A DNA stretch of 64,000 bases from Donghicola mangrovi (GTDB lineage: Bacteria > Pseudomonadota > Alphaproteobacteria > Rhodobacterales > Rhodobacteraceae). Location of the stretch: positions 744,001-808,000 of the forward strand of contig NZ_JABCJE010000001.1 in NCBI RefSeq assembly GCF_013377535.1, given 5' to 3'. The translations under genes were made by a program, and so were the position numbers. Below, one piece after another: positions 25,055-34,126 of the stretch. How positions within the stretch are numbered: the stretch's first letter is position 1; each line of letters opens with the position of its first letter. The notes beneath the pieces are model-generated. The model was not told where the DNA came from. It did no database searches and saw nothing but the letters and a program-made list of their open reading frames with translations.

Positions 25055-26593
25055 TTATTCGGTTTTGGGTGCTTCTTCGGTGGGGGCTTCCGTGGCCGGA
25101 GCCTCGGCAGGGGCGGCATCTGCTGCGGGGGCTGCGGCCTCGTCCGGAACGGCGGGGGCGTCGGTTGCCCCCTCGGCCGGTGCGGCAGCTGCGTCATCGG
25201 TCACCAGCGCGCCGTTGTCCCACTGGCCTTCGGTCTGCTGACCGGTGGTATAGCGCATGATGCCATAGCCCTGACGCTTGCCCTCGAGGAACTCGCCCTC
25301 GTAGACGTCGCCGTTGGCATAGGTCGCCTTGCCGGTTCCGCTGATCTCGCCGTTCTGCCACTGGCCTTCGTATTTGAAGCCGTCGGTCATGGTGATCGTC
25401 CCGTTGCCCTGACGTTTGCCAGCCACAAAATCACCGTCATAGACTGTGCCGTCTGCATAGGTCGCCACGCCGCGGCCCTGACGTTCGCCATCCACCCACG
25501 ACCCGTCATAGCGATACCCGTCAGGCATGGTCAGCACGCCCTTGCCATCGTTGCGGGCGTTCTTGAAGCCGCCCTCATAGACCAGACCGTTGGTATAGGT
25601 GATTTTGCCCTGCCCCTCGATCACTCCCGCCTGCCAGTCGCCGGTATAGCTGTTGCCGTCGGGATAGGTGATGGTGCCGGTGCCGTTGGGCAGGCCCTTC
25701 GATACGTCGCCGTCATAGATCGAGCCGTCGGGGTAGGTCATCTTGCCCTTTCCCTCGATCTCGCCGTTGGTCCAGTTGCCGGTATAGGTGTACTTGTCCG
25801 CGCCGCGGAAGGTGCCCTGACCGTGGCGCTGGTCATCCTGAAACGCGCCTTCGTAGGTGTCGCCGCTGGCATAGGTGACCTTGCCCTGACCCTGACGTTT
25901 GCCATCGACCAGTTCGCCTTCGTAGACGTCGCCATTGGCCAGCGTCAGCTTGCCCGAGCCGTTGATCTGCCCGTTGGACCATGTCCCCTCATAGATCAGG
26001 CCGTCCGACATGGTCAGAGTGCCCTGACCCGCGCGGGTGCCGTCCTTGATCTCGCCTTCATAGACCGCGCCATCGGGATAGGTGATGGTGCCGCGCCCTT
26101 CTTTGACGCCGTTCACCCAATCGCCTTCGTAGACATAGCCGCCGGGGCTTTCCATACGGCCCGAGCCGTGGTGCATCGCCTTGAGGAACCCGCCCTCATA
26201 GCGCACGCCGGTGGCATAGTTGGCAACGCCCTGACCGCTGATCTCGCCCTCGACCCACTCACCCTCATAGGTGCCGCCGTCCGCAAAGGTGATCTTGCCG
26301 ATCCCGTGGGGTTTGCCCTTGGCGAAATCGCCGACATAGACCGACCCGTTGGGGAAATGTGCCTCGCCTTTGCCGCGGATCTCGCCGGCGACCCAATCGC
26401 CGGTATAGGTGAATCCGTTGGGCAGACGATAGGTGCCGGTTCCGTCCTGAAGCCCGTCCTTGAACGTGCCTTCATAGATGCCACCATCGTCATATTGCTT
26501 GGTGATCACCTCGCCCGCGTCTTGTGCCAGAGCCGATCCGCCCAACATCACGGCAAACGCAGTGGTCGCCACAAAGCTTTTGAAATCGCGCAT
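25055..26593 (-). CDS. Secreted MORN-repeat protein
   Basis: A 512-residue exported protein. A Sec signal (FKSFVATTAFAVMLGGSALA) is followed by 18 complete 23-residue MORN repeats plus a partial one (pattern YEGxWxxGxxxGxG) and a disordered Ala/Pro/Glu tail. Repeats alternate between a W-type (W..GEI.G.G) and a non-W type (F..GKRQG.G), so the true unit is nearly 46 residues. MORN arrays fold as beta-hairpin solenoids that bind lipids or proteins. I chose the ATG at 26593 because AGGAGGG lies just before it. The role is unknown; it is convergent with the photolyase gene and divergent from nadE. Confidence 0.9.
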   Translation of the reverse strand: MRDFKSFVATTAFAVMLGGSALAQDAGEVITKQYDDGGIYEGTFKDGLQDGTGTYRLPNGFTYTGDWVAGEIRGKGEAHFPNGSVYVGDFAKGKPHGIGKITFADGGTYEGEWVEGEISGQGVANYATGVRYEGGFLKAMHHGSGRMESPGGYVYEGDWVNGVKEGRGTITYPDGAVYEGEIKDGTRAGQGTLTMSDGLIYEGTWSNGQINGSGKLTLANGDVYEGELVDGKRQGQGKVTYASGDTYEGAFQDDQRHGQGTFRGADKYTYTGNWTNGEIEGKGKMTYPDGSIYDGDVSKGLPNGTGTITYPDGNSYTGDWQAGVIEGQGKITYTNGLVYEGGFKNARNDGKGVLTMPDGYRYDGSWVDGERQGRGVATYADGTVYDGDFVAGKRQGNGTITMTDGFKYEGQWQNGEISGTGKATYANGDVYEGEFLEGKRQGYGIMRYTTGQQTEGQWDNGALVTDDAAAAPAEGATDAPAVPDEAAAPAADAAPAEAPATEAPTEEAPKTE

Positions 26594-26759
26594 CTTTCCC
26601 TCCTGATACGGGGAAGTTCCCATTAATCAACTCGATATGGACCCTAATTCACCCCCCGACTTCGGGCAATGGAATTCGCGCCCTCTCTTTCCCTCGGCCC
26701 CTATTCTGATAAAGCGAAGGGGACGCGACCCCTGCACCTGACCGCACGAGGCAAACGAC

Positions 26760-28418
26760 ATGACCCAGACCTTTCGCCTGACGATGGCCCAGCTGAACCC
26801 CGTGATGGGGGACCTGACCGCAAACGCCAACCGCGTGCGCGAGGTATGGGCCGAGGCCAAGGCAGCCGGTTCGGACTATGTGGTATGCCCCGAGATGTTC
26901 CTTTTGGGCTACAACCCGCAGGATCTGGTGATGAAGCCTGCCCTGCAAACCGCCTGCATGGAGCATCTGCAAGCGCTGGCTGCTGACTGTGCCGATGGTC
27001 CCGCGATTGGCATTGGTGCGCCGGTGATGGTCGGCCCGAACCTGCACAATGGGTACTTTGTCCTGCACGGCGGCAAGATCAGCGCCCAACTGCTGAAGCA
27101 CCACCTGCCGAACTACAACGTCTTTGACGAAGTGCGGACCTTCAAATCCGGCGACATGAACGGCCCTTATGTGCTGAACGGCGTCCGCATTGGCACCCCG
27201 ATCTGCGAGGATGCGTGGTATGAGGACGTTGCCGAAACGCTGGCCGAAACCGGTGCCGAGTTTCTGGTGGTCCCCAACGGTTCGCCCTATCGCCGCGACA
27301 AGTACGACACGCGCTTGACCCACATGGTGTCCCGAGTGATCGAGAATGACATGCCGCTGGTCTATGTGAATATGGTCGGCGGTCAGGACGATCAGGCGTT
27401 CGATGGCGGCTCCTTCGTGCTGAACCGTGGCGGCAAACTGGCCGCGTTGCTGCCTGTCTTCGAAGAGGCTATCGCCCACATCACCCTGAACCGCACCGAT
27501 GACGGCTGGGAGGCCGAGCAGGCTCCGCTGGCCGACCATCCCGACGCATGGGAACAGGACTACCACGCAATGGTCGTCACCTTGCGCGATTACCTTGGCA
27601 AGTCCGGTTTCAAGAAGGTGCTCTTGGGCCTGTCCGGCGGCATCGACTCGGCCTTGGTCGCGATGGTCGCCGTGGATGCGATTGGCGCGGACAACGTGCG
27701 CTGCATCATGCTGCCGTCCGAATACACCTCCGAACACTCGCTCGAGGACGCCAAAGAGATCGCCGAAAACCTTGGCGTGAAATACCATACCGTCCCGATC
27801 ACGCCCGCCCGCGATGCCTTTACTGCAACGCTGACCCCCATGTTTGAAGGCATGCCCCAAGACGTGACCGAGGAAAACATCCAGTCCCGTATTCGCGGCA
27901 CAATCCTGATGGCGCTGTCCAACAAGTTCGGGGAAATGCTGCTGACAACCGGCAACAAATCGGAAATGGCCACCGGCTACTGCACGATCTACGGCGACAT
28001 GAACGGCGGCTACAACCCGATCAAGGACATGTACAAAACCCGCGTGTTCGAGACCTGCCGCTGGCGCAACGCCCACCATCGCCCGTGGATGAAGGGCCCC
28101 GAAGGCGAGGTCTGCCCGCCCCGCATCATCACCAAGCCCCCCAGCGCCGAGCTCCGTCCCGACCAAAAGGACGAGGACAGCCTGCCCCCCTACGACGTGC
28201 TGGACGCGATCCTGACCGCGCTGGTCGATCACGAAGAGTCGGTGGATGATCTGGTCTCGCGCGGGTACGACCGCGACACCTGCAAGCGGATCGAACATCT
28301 GCTCTACATTAACGAGTGGAAGCGCTACCAAGCGGCCCCCGGCACGCGCCTGACCAACAAGGCGTTCTGGATGGACCGCCGCTATCCCATCGTGAACCGC
28401 TTCCGCACGGGCCGGTAA
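26760..28418 (+). CDS. nadE: Glutamine-dependent NAD+ synthetase
   Basis: A 552-residue two-domain enzyme. The N-terminal nitrilase-fold glutaminase has its Glu-Lys-Cys triad in CPEMFLLGYNP, LLKHHLPNYNVF and TPICEDAWYE. The C-terminal ATP-pyrophosphatase synthetase has LGLSGGIDSALVA and TTGNKSEMATGYCT. It amidates nicotinate adenine dinucleotide, the last step of NAD synthesis, which also receives flux from PncA/PncB encoded at 49.5-53.8 kb. It is a single gene; the 136-base gap upstream shows no recognised regulatory motif. Confidence 0.96.
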   Translation: MTQTFRLTMAQLNPVMGDLTANANRVREVWAEAKAAGSDYVVCPEMFLLGYNPQDLVMKPALQTACMEHLQALAADCADGPAIGIGAPVMVGPNLHNGYFVLHGGKISAQLLKHHLPNYNVFDEVRTFKSGDMNGPYVLNGVRIGTPICEDAWYEDVAETLAETGAEFLVVPNGSPYRRDKYDTRLTHMVSRVIENDMPLVYVNMVGGQDDQAFDGGSFVLNRGGKLAALLPVFEEAIAHITLNRTDDGWEAEQAPLADHPDAWEQDYHAMVVTLRDYLGKSGFKKVLLGLSGGIDSALVAMVAVDAIGADNVRCIMLPSEYTSEHSLEDAKEIAENLGVKYHTVPITPARDAFTATLTPMFEGMPQDVTEENIQSRIRGTILMALSNKFGEMLLTTGNKSEMATGYCTIYGDMNGGYNPIKDMYKTRVFETCRWRNAHHRPWMKGPEGEVCPPRIITKPPSAELRPDQKDEDSLPPYDVLDAILTALVDHEESVDDLVSRGYDRDTCKRIEHLLYINEWKRYQAAPGTRLTNKAFWMDRRYPIVNRFRTGR

Positions 28419-28449
28419 CCCTGAAATTCCCGAATCCGCTGGGGTAAAA

Positions 28450-28476
28450 CCGCAATCGCGGCCCCTGCGGATTTTG
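28450..28476 (+). terminator. Weak terminator-like hairpin after nadE
   Basis: CCGCA (28450-28454) and TGCGG (28466-28470) are flanked by AAAA and followed by ATTTTG. The stem is only 5 bases. The rest of the 157-base gap shows no other feature. Confidence 0.35.
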
Positions 28477-28575
28477 ATGTCGGTTTCATGCTGCGGTGTC
28501 GAAATCTGGCAAGACGACTCGCGGCCTGATGCCTAACGGGACGGTTCCGACTACAACTTTTACGGACTGTTCCCC

Positions 28576-29127
28576 ATGATCACTGTGCAGCAGGTACCGG
28601 AGGCCTTTAGCGCCGCCGAATGCGACCGCATCGTCGAAATCACCAATGCAGCCATCCCCAGTGACGCCAAGCTGGTCCGCGACCAGCGCGACCACAACTA
28701 TCGCCGCGCCGAACTGGTCTGGCTGGACGAACAGCCGGACACTGAATGGGTGATGGACCGCATCCTGCAACTGGTGCGCGTGGCCAACCGTGATGTCTTT
28801 GACTTCGACGTCACCGAATTCGCCGAAAGCGCCCAAGTCGCCACCTACCGCGCCAGCGCGGGTGGGCACTTTGACTGGCACTCGGACATCGGCGAAGGCC
28901 GCATCGCCAGCCGCCGCAAACTGACCATGGTGGTCCAACTCTCGGAGCCCGACGCCTATCAGGGCGGCGCGTTAGAGCTTATGACCGGCCGCGACCACAT
29001 CACCGCCAACACGGCCCGCGGCACCGCGACCCTGTTCCCCAGCTTCATGATGCACCGCGTCAGCCCCGTCACCGAAGGCACCCGCCAGAGCCTCACGATC
29101 TGGAGCCACGGAACACCTTTCCGCTAA
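28576..29127 (+). CDS. 2-oxoglutarate/Fe(II)-dependent oxygenase
   Basis: A 183-residue prolyl-hydroxylase-like (P4H/PKHD) double-stranded beta-helix enzyme. HFDWHSDIG carries the HxD iron ligands and MMHRVSPVTEGTRQSLTIW the distal His and the Arg that holds 2-oxoglutarate. Substrates of this group are proteins or small molecules and cannot be told from sequence. It is a single gene, convergent with serB. Confidence 0.88.
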   Translation: MITVQQVPEAFSAAECDRIVEITNAAIPSDAKLVRDQRDHNYRRAELVWLDEQPDTEWVMDRILQLVRVANRDVFDFDVTEFAESAQVATYRASAGGHFDWHSDIGEGRIASRRKLTMVVQLSEPDAYQGGALELMTGRDHITANTARGTATLFPSFMMHRVSPVTEGTRQSLTIWSHGTPFR

Positions 29128-29136
29128 CCCAAAACA

Positions 29137-29158
29137 AAAGGGGCCACACCGGCCCCTT
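29137..29158 (+). terminator. Terminator after the oxygenase gene
   Basis: GGGGCC (29140-29145), a 5-base loop and GGCCCC (29151-29156) are preceded by an A-rich run (29131-29139) that would serve as the U-tract for the convergent serB; the forward T-tract is weak. Confidence 0.6.
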
Positions 29159-29213
29159 CATCTTGGTAAAAATACCCTCGCCGAAGGCTGCGCGGCGTTA
29201 GCCGCGCCCCCGT
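29156..29213 (+). repeat. Dispersed intergenic repeat, divergent partial copy
   Basis: CTTCATCTTGGTAAAAATAC (29157-29176) matches the core of the element at 13099-13118 base for base. The right half differs but still forms a hairpin (GCGCGGC-GTTA-GCCGCGC), followed by CCCCG. It lies between convergent genes like the other copies. Confidence 0.7.
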
Positions 29214-30088
29214 TATCCGACGAATTCGGTCTTCGCGTAGCCCTGAATGTACAGCAGCGCGCTCAGGTCACCGTTGTTGATGCGGATATCGCATTGCGCC
29301 GCGACCGAAGGCTTGGCGTGCAGCGCCACACCGGCCCCCGCCAGCCCCAGCATCCCCAGATCGTTTGCACCGTCACCCACGGCAATCACGTCCGCCTCGG
29401 TCAGACCCAGACGTGCGCTGATCTCTTCCAGCGCCTGAACCTTGGCTTCGCGGCCCAGAATCGGGCGACCCACCTCTCCGGTCAGTTCGCCATCCGCCGC
29501 GATCAGGGTATTCGCGCGGTTCTCGTCAAAGCCCAGTTCAGCCGCCACTTTGGCGGTAAACGCAGTGAACCCACCCGACACTAGCGCGCAGTAGCCGCCG
29601 TTCGCCTTCATGGTGGCCAGCAGCTCGCGGCCGCCGGGCATAAAGGTGATGCGCTCGGCCAGAACCTTGTCGATCACGCTCTCGGGCAGGCCTTTCAGCA
29701 GGCCCACGCGCTCGGTCAGGGCGCCTTCGAAGTCCAGCTCGCCGTTCATGGCGCGGGCTGTGATGTCTTTGACGCGCTCGCCCACACCAGCCTCGTCGGC
29801 CAGCTCGTCGATGCATTCCTGCTGGATCATGGTGCTGTCCATGTCGGCCAGCAGCATTTTCTTTTTGCGACCCTCGGCGGGCTGGATCACCAGGTCCACG
29901 CCTTGCTTCTGCAGGTCTTCCCAGACGTCCCAACGGTTGTCGGGAATCACATCCAGAGAAAACTCGGCGGCGACATCGGGGCAAAGCCACTGGATATCGC
30001 CCCCGCCCCACGCATTACGCAGAGAATCAACAAGCACGGTTTCCAGCACGGGATTCGCCGGATTGGTCATAAGGGTTGCCACATACAT
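29213..30088 (-). CDS. serB: Phosphoserine phosphatase
   Basis: A 291-residue HAD-family phosphatase for the last step of serine synthesis. The catalytic DMDSTMIQQECIDELA (nucleophile and acid Asp) follows a roughly 80-residue N-terminal ACT-like domain; the distal metal motif is VGDGANDLGML. I chose the ATG at 30088 (MYVATLMTNP); the frame stays open about 300 bases further but that part is antisense to serC. It is divergent from serC-serA, so all three serine genes are together. Confidence 0.94.
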   Translation of the reverse strand: MYVATLMTNPANPVLETVLVDSLRNAWGGGDIQWLCPDVAAEFSLDVIPDNRWDVWEDLQKQGVDLVIQPAEGRKKKMLLADMDSTMIQQECIDELADEAGVGERVKDITARAMNGELDFEGALTERVGLLKGLPESVIDKVLAERITFMPGGRELLATMKANGGYCALVSGGFTAFTAKVAAELGFDENRANTLIAADGELTGEVGRPILGREAKVQALEEISARLGLTEADVIAVGDGANDLGMLGLAGAGVALHAKPSVAAQCDIRINNGDLSALLYIQGYAKTEFVG

Positions 30089-30164
30089 GGGGGTAAGTTT
30101 CCTATAGGGAACAAACGTAGTCGTTTTTGATGTCTCAAGCGGCGCTATAGCGACAAAATGGCTA

Positions 30165-30248
30165 TTGTGAAACCCCGCGAAGGGCCGTATCTGCGTCGGC
30201 GGGACACCTCTCCCCAACGAGAGGCGCTTATCTGGAAGGATACCAGCA
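30165..30248 (+). ncRNA. Candidate serC leader RNA motif
   Basis: The serC 5' leader has a CCCGC/GCGGG stem, then CCTCTC-CCCAAC-GAGAGG, then CTGG-AAGGATA-CCAG, which holds the Shine-Dalgarno in its loop just before the ATG. A conserved structured RNA called the serC motif is known upstream of serC-serA in alphaproteobacteria. Placement and hairpin layout fit, but I cannot align it to the model. Confidence 0.55.
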
Positions 30249-31394
30249 ATGGCTATCGCACAACCGACCTCGCGGCCCGCAAACCCGCGTTTCTCCTCTG
30301 GCCCCTGCGCCAAAATCCCCAACTTCTCGCTGGATATGCTGTCGGACGCCGCACTGGGCCGTTCGCACCGCGCCGCCGTCGGCAAAGAAAAGCTGAAGGC
30401 CGCCATCGAGGAAACCCGTGAAATTCTGGGTGTACCTGCTGACTACCGTATCGGTATCGTTCCGGCATCGGACACCGGCGCTGTGGAAATGGCCCTGTGG
30501 TCGCTTCTGGGTGCACGCAAAGTCACCATGCTGGCATGGGAAAGCTTTGGTTCGGGCTGGGTCACCGACGTTGTCAAACAGCTGAAACTCGACGCCGAAG
30601 TGCGCACCGCCGACTACGGCCTGCTGCCCGATCTGGCGACCGTCGATTTCAACACCGACGTTGTTTTCACCTGGAACGGTACCACCGCTGGCGTCCGCGT
30701 TCCGAACGCTGACTGGATTGCCGCCGACCGCGAAGGTCTGACCATCTGCGACGCCACCTCGGCCGCATTTGCTCAGAACCTGGATTGGGCCAAGCTCGAC
30801 GTCACCACCTTCTCTTGGCAGAAGGTCATGGGCGGCGAAGGCGCACACGGCATCATCATCCTGTCGCCCCGCGCCGTCGAGCGTCTGGAATCCTACACCC
30901 CCGCATGGCCCCTGCCGAAAATCTTCCGCATGACCAAAGGCGGCAAGGTGATCGAAGGTATCTTTGTTGGTGAAACCATCAACACCCCGTCGATGCTGGC
31001 CGTCGAGGATTACCTGGTCGCCCTGAAGTGGGCCAAGGAAATCGGTGGTCTGACCGCTCTGCAGGCGCGCGCTGATGCGAACGCTCAGGCGATCTTCGAC
31101 TTCTGCGACCAGAAAGACTGGATCGCGAACCTGGCCGAAGTTGCGGAAACCCGCTCGAACACCTCGGTCTGCCTGAAGTTCACCGACGACCGCATCAAGG
31201 ACGGCGCAGTTTTCGCCAAAGCCGTTGCGAAGCGTCTGGAAAAAGAAGGCATCGCGCTGGACATCGGCGCCTACCGTGATGCCCCCGCCGGTCTGCGGAT
31301 CTGGTGTGGCGCCACCGTCGAGACCGCAGATGTTGCGGCTCTGCTGCCCTGGCTGGAATGGGCCTTCGAAGCTGAAATCGAAGCGCAAGCCTAA
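30249..31394 (+). CDS. serC: Phosphoserine aminotransferase
   Basis: A 381-residue class V PLP aminotransferase converting 3-phosphohydroxypyruvate to phosphoserine. The PLP lysine is in [16 protein letters not shown]; the start [15 protein letters not shown] is typical of the alphaproteobacterial form. RBS GGAAGGA lies in a small hairpin. It precedes serA with a 72-base gap containing a GC hairpin but no terminator tail, so the two are probably one operon. Confidence 0.95.
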   Translation: MAIAQPTSRPANPRFSSGPCAKIPNFSLDMLSDAALGRSHRAAVGKEKLKAAIEETREILGVPADYRIGIVPASDTGAVEMALWSLLGARKVTMLAWESFGSGWVTDVVKQLKLDAEVRTADYGLLPDLATVDFNTDVVFTWNGTTAGVRVPNADWIAADREGLTICDATSAAFAQNLDWAKLDVTTFSWQKVMGGEGAHGIIILSPRAVERLESYTPAWPLPKIFRMTKGGKVIEGIFVGETINTPSMLAVEDYLVALKWAKEIGGLTALQARADANAQAIFDFCDQKDWIANLAEVAETRSNTSVCLKFTDDRIKDGAVFAKAVAKRLEKEGIALDIGAYRDAPAGLRIWCGATVETADVAALLPWLEWAFEAEIEAQA

Positions 31395-31406
31395 GCGATC
31401 CAATAC

Positions 31407-31426
31407 GGGGGCGCTCTGACGCCCCC
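31407..31426 (+). other. Intercistronic hairpin between serC and serA
   Basis: GGGGGCG (31407-31413) and CGCCCCC (31420-31426) form a perfect stem. No U-run follows, so it is more likely an mRNA stability or processing element than a terminator. Confidence 0.5.
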
Positions 31427-31466
31427 GACCCATCCCCCGAATTCCCAGATTCAAAGGACCAGTCTC

Positions 31467-33062
31467 ATGGCCCCCAAAGTTCTCGTATCCGACAGCCTGT
31501 CCGAAACCGCAGTTCAGATCTTCCGTGATCGTGGCATCGAAGTCGACTTCATGCCCAAGCTCGGCAAAGACAAAGACGCTCTGGCCGAAATCATCGGCAA
31601 CTACGATGGTCTGGCGATCCGCTCGGCTACCAAAGTGACCGCAGCCCTGCTGGAAAAAGCCACCAACCTTAAGGTCGTTGGCCGCGCAGGTATCGGCACC
31701 GACAACGTCGACAAAGAAGCTGCTTCGAAGCACGGCGTGATCGTCATGAACACCCCCTTCGGCAACATGATCACCACCGCCGAGCACGCCATCGCGATGA
31801 TGTTCGCTGTTGCGCGCCAGCTGCCCGAGGCGTCGGAATCGACCCACGCTGGCAAGTGGGAAAAGAACCGCTTTATGGGCGTCGAGCTGACCGGCAAGAC
31901 CCTTGGCGTGATCGGCGCAGGCAACATCGGTGGCATCGTTTGTGACCGTGCCCGCGGCCTGAAAATGAAAGTCATCGCGTTCGACCCCTTCCTGTCGGAA
32001 GAGAAGGCCGAGAAGATGCAGGTCGAGAAAGTCGAGCTGGAAGAGCTGCTGAAGCGTTCGGACTTCATTACTCTGCACGTTCCGCTGACCGACGGCACCC
32101 GCAACATCCTGTCGCGTGAAAACCTGGCGAAAACCAAGCCCGGCGTGCGCATCATCAACTGTGCCCGCGGCGGTCTGGTTGACGAAGAAGCACTGGCAGA
32201 ACTGCTGAAGTCGGGCCACGTTGCTGGCGCAGGCTTTGACGTGTTCGCCGTAGAGCCCGCGACCGAGAACGTTCTGTTCAACCTGCCCAACGTTGTATGC
32301 ACCCCCCACCTGGGCGCATCGACCACCGAAGCACAGGAAAACGTCGCCCTGCAGGTTGCAGAGCAGATGTCGAACTACCTGCTGACCGGTGCCGTTGAAA
32401 ACGCGCTGAACATGCCCTCGATCACTGCCGAAGAAGCCAAGATCATGGGCCCCTGGATCAAGCTGGCAGGCCACGAAGGCGCGTTCATCGGCCAGATGAC
32501 CGAAGAAGCGATCACCGCGATCAACGTTCTGTACGATGGCGTTGCTGCCGACATGAACACCGACGCGCTGACCTCGGCTGTTGTGGCTGGCATCATGCAG
32601 GCGACCAACCCTGACGTGAACATGGTTTCCGCACCCGTCATCGCCAAAGAGCGCGGCGTGCAGATCTCGACCACCACTCAGGACAAGTCGGGCGCATTCG
32701 AAGGCTACATCAAAGTGACCGTCGTCACCGAGAAGCGCGAGCGTTCGATCGCAGGCACCGTATTCTCTGACGGCAAGCCCCGCTTCATCCAGATCAAGGG
32801 CATCAACATCGACGCAGAAATCGGTGAAAACATGCTCTACACCACCAACGAGGACGTTCCCGGCATCATCGGTACCCTCGGCGGCGTGCTGGGTGAAAAC
32901 GGCGTGAACATCGCGAACTTCACCCTGGGCCGCAAGGCAGCAGGTTCGGAAGCGATCGCTGTTCTGTACGTTGACGCCCCCATCGAAGAGACCGTCGTTT
33001 CGGCTCTGAAAGCGACCGGCAAGTTCAAGCAGGTCAAGCCGCTTCACTTCGACGTCAAGTAA
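31467..33062 (+). CDS. serA: D-3-phosphoglycerate dehydrogenase
   Basis: A 531-residue long-form PGDH, the first step of serine synthesis. GRAGIGTDNVD and GVIGAGNIGG bind substrate and NAD; catalytic Arg is in CARGGLVDE, Glu in FAVEPATEN and His in TPHLGAST. An allosteric substrate-binding domain and a C-terminal ACT domain (DVPGIIGTLGGVLGENGVNI) follow, suggesting serine feedback. It is followed by an intrinsic terminator. Confidence 0.96.
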   Translation: MAPKVLVSDSLSETAVQIFRDRGIEVDFMPKLGKDKDALAEIIGNYDGLAIRSATKVTAALLEKATNLKVVGRAGIGTDNVDKEAASKHGVIVMNTPFGNMITTAEHAIAMMFAVARQLPEASESTHAGKWEKNRFMGVELTGKTLGVIGAGNIGGIVCDRARGLKMKVIAFDPFLSEEKAEKMQVEKVELEELLKRSDFITLHVPLTDGTRNILSRENLAKTKPGVRIINCARGGLVDEEALAELLKSGHVAGAGFDVFAVEPATENVLFNLPNVVCTPHLGASTTEAQENVALQVAEQMSNYLLTGAVENALNMPSITAEEAKIMGPWIKLAGHEGAFIGQMTEEAITAINVLYDGVAADMNTDALTSAVVAGIMQATNPDVNMVSAPVIAKERGVQISTTTQDKSGAFEGYIKVTVVTEKRERSIAGTVFSDGKPRFIQIKGINIDAEIGENMLYTTNEDVPGIIGTLGGVLGENGVNIANFTLGRKAAGSEAIAVLYVDAPIEETVVSALKATGKFKQVKPLHFDVK

Positions 33063-33089
33063 TCAGCTTTTCGCTGTGCTAGAGATCAG

Positions 33090-33126
33090 GCCTGTCGCAG
33101 TAATGCGGCAGGCTTTTTATTATTTT
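33090..33126 (+). terminator. Intrinsic terminator of serC-serA
   Basis: GCCTGTCGCA (33090-33099) pairs with TGCGGCAGGC (33104-33113), with one G-T pair, and is followed by TTTTTATTATTTT. Confidence 0.9.
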
Positions 33127-33137
33127 CAGGAGGCGAC

Positions 33138-33881
33138 ATGCGCAGTTACGCAATCGGGGACATCCACGGACATCTGGATAAACTGCAAGCCGTCCACCGC
33201 CTGATCGAGGCTGACCGCGCCCTCACCGGTGACCATGACGCGCCGGTGGTGCATCTGGGGGATTTCGCCGACCGTGGGCCCGATGTGCGCGGTGTTATTG
33301 ATTACGTGCGGGACGGGGTGCAGGCGGGGCAACCTTGGGTCAATATTCTGGGTAACCACGACCGGATGATGTGGTACTTCTTGCAGCCGGTCGAGCAGCC
33401 AGATCCCCTGCGCAATGACCTGCACTGGCTGATGCTGGACATCAACATTGGCGGCCGCAAGACGCTGGCCTCTTACGGGGTGGATGTGTCGGACGACCGT
33501 CCGGTGTGGGAAATCCATGCCGAGGGCCGCGCCAAAGTCCCGGCCGAGGATTTGCACTTCATCACCCAGCTCAAGGAATACCACTGGCAGGGGGACCACT
33601 ATTTCGTGCACGCTGGGGTGCGCCCGAACGTGCCGCTGGACAAGCAGGCGCAGGATGATCTGGTCTGGATCAGGGGCGATTTTCACGATCACAAAGACCC
33701 CTTCGGCCCGCTGATCATTCACGGCCACACGGTGATCGACAACGTGACCCACTATGGCAACCGCCTGAACGTGGACACAGGCGCGGCCTATGGCGGCCCG
33801 ATTTCTGCGGTCGTGATCGAAGGTCGCGATGTTTGGCAGCTTACCGAAGATGGCCGCGTTCCAGTCGCCGTTCAGCAATAA
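33138..33881 (+). CDS. Metallophosphoesterase (PPP-type Ser/Thr phosphatase family)
   Basis: A 247-residue calcineurin-like phosphoesterase. Metal motifs are GDIHGH (residues 7-12), GDFADRGPD, GNHDRM and late His residues in IHGHTV. It resembles bacterial PrpA/ApaH-type enzymes acting on phosphoproteins or dinucleoside polyphosphates; the substrate cannot be settled. RBS AGGAGG is just upstream. It is a single gene between two terminators. Confidence 0.88.
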   Translation: MRSYAIGDIHGHLDKLQAVHRLIEADRALTGDHDAPVVHLGDFADRGPDVRGVIDYVRDGVQAGQPWVNILGNHDRMMWYFLQPVEQPDPLRNDLHWLMLDINIGGRKTLASYGVDVSDDRPVWEIHAEGRAKVPAEDLHFITQLKEYHWQGDHYFVHAGVRPNVPLDKQAQDDLVWIRGDFHDHKDPFGPLIIHGHTVIDNVTHYGNRLNVDTGAAYGGPISAVVIEGRDVWQLTEDGRVPVAVQQ

Positions 33882-33885
33882 AAAA

Positions 33886-33914
33886 AGGGGAGAGGCTTCG
33901 CAACTCTCCCCTTT
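33886..33914 (+). terminator. Intrinsic terminator after the phosphoesterase gene
   Basis: AGGGGAGAG (33886-33894) and CTCTCCCCT (33904-33912) are preceded by an A-run and followed by TTG. The next 210 bases, up to the tdh stop, hold only a short CGGGAA/TTCCCG inverted repeat (34076-34089) and no gene I can support. Confidence 0.7.
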
Positions 33915-34126
33915 GAACTAAAACAAAGGTCTTCGACTTCAAGGCGCCCTTTGGGGAGCGCGCCCCGCATAGCGGGAATTGCCACCATGCCGCGGAAATC
34001 GCAGACCTAGGTTTCTGGCAGAGCGGGTTGGATCAAATCCACTCGTTGCACAAACACCTAAGTAACGGGAAAGTTCCCGACAAAAAACACAGCCCGCTGC
34101 ATTTCTGCGATTGCGAAAAGGGGGCG

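Noticed and set aside
25055-26593. The 69-base periodic DNA as a CRISPR-like or mobile repeat
   Set aside because: The period matches a 23-residue protein repeat in frame, with no spacers or flanking cas genes.
26649-28331. A 560-codon frame antisense to nadE
   Set aside because: A shadow of a well-supported gene; no start signal.
30228-33047. A 939-codon open frame antisense to serC and serA
   Set aside because: Its composition (Cys/His/Asp/Gly-rich, no domain) is what high-GC codon use gives on the opposite strand, while serC and serA are intact and recognisable.
33882-34126. Possible tRNA or small gene in the 245-base gap before tdh
   Set aside because: No T-arm or anticodon stem can be drawn and no short ORF has a ribosome-binding site; beyond the terminator only a 6-base inverted repeat is seen.
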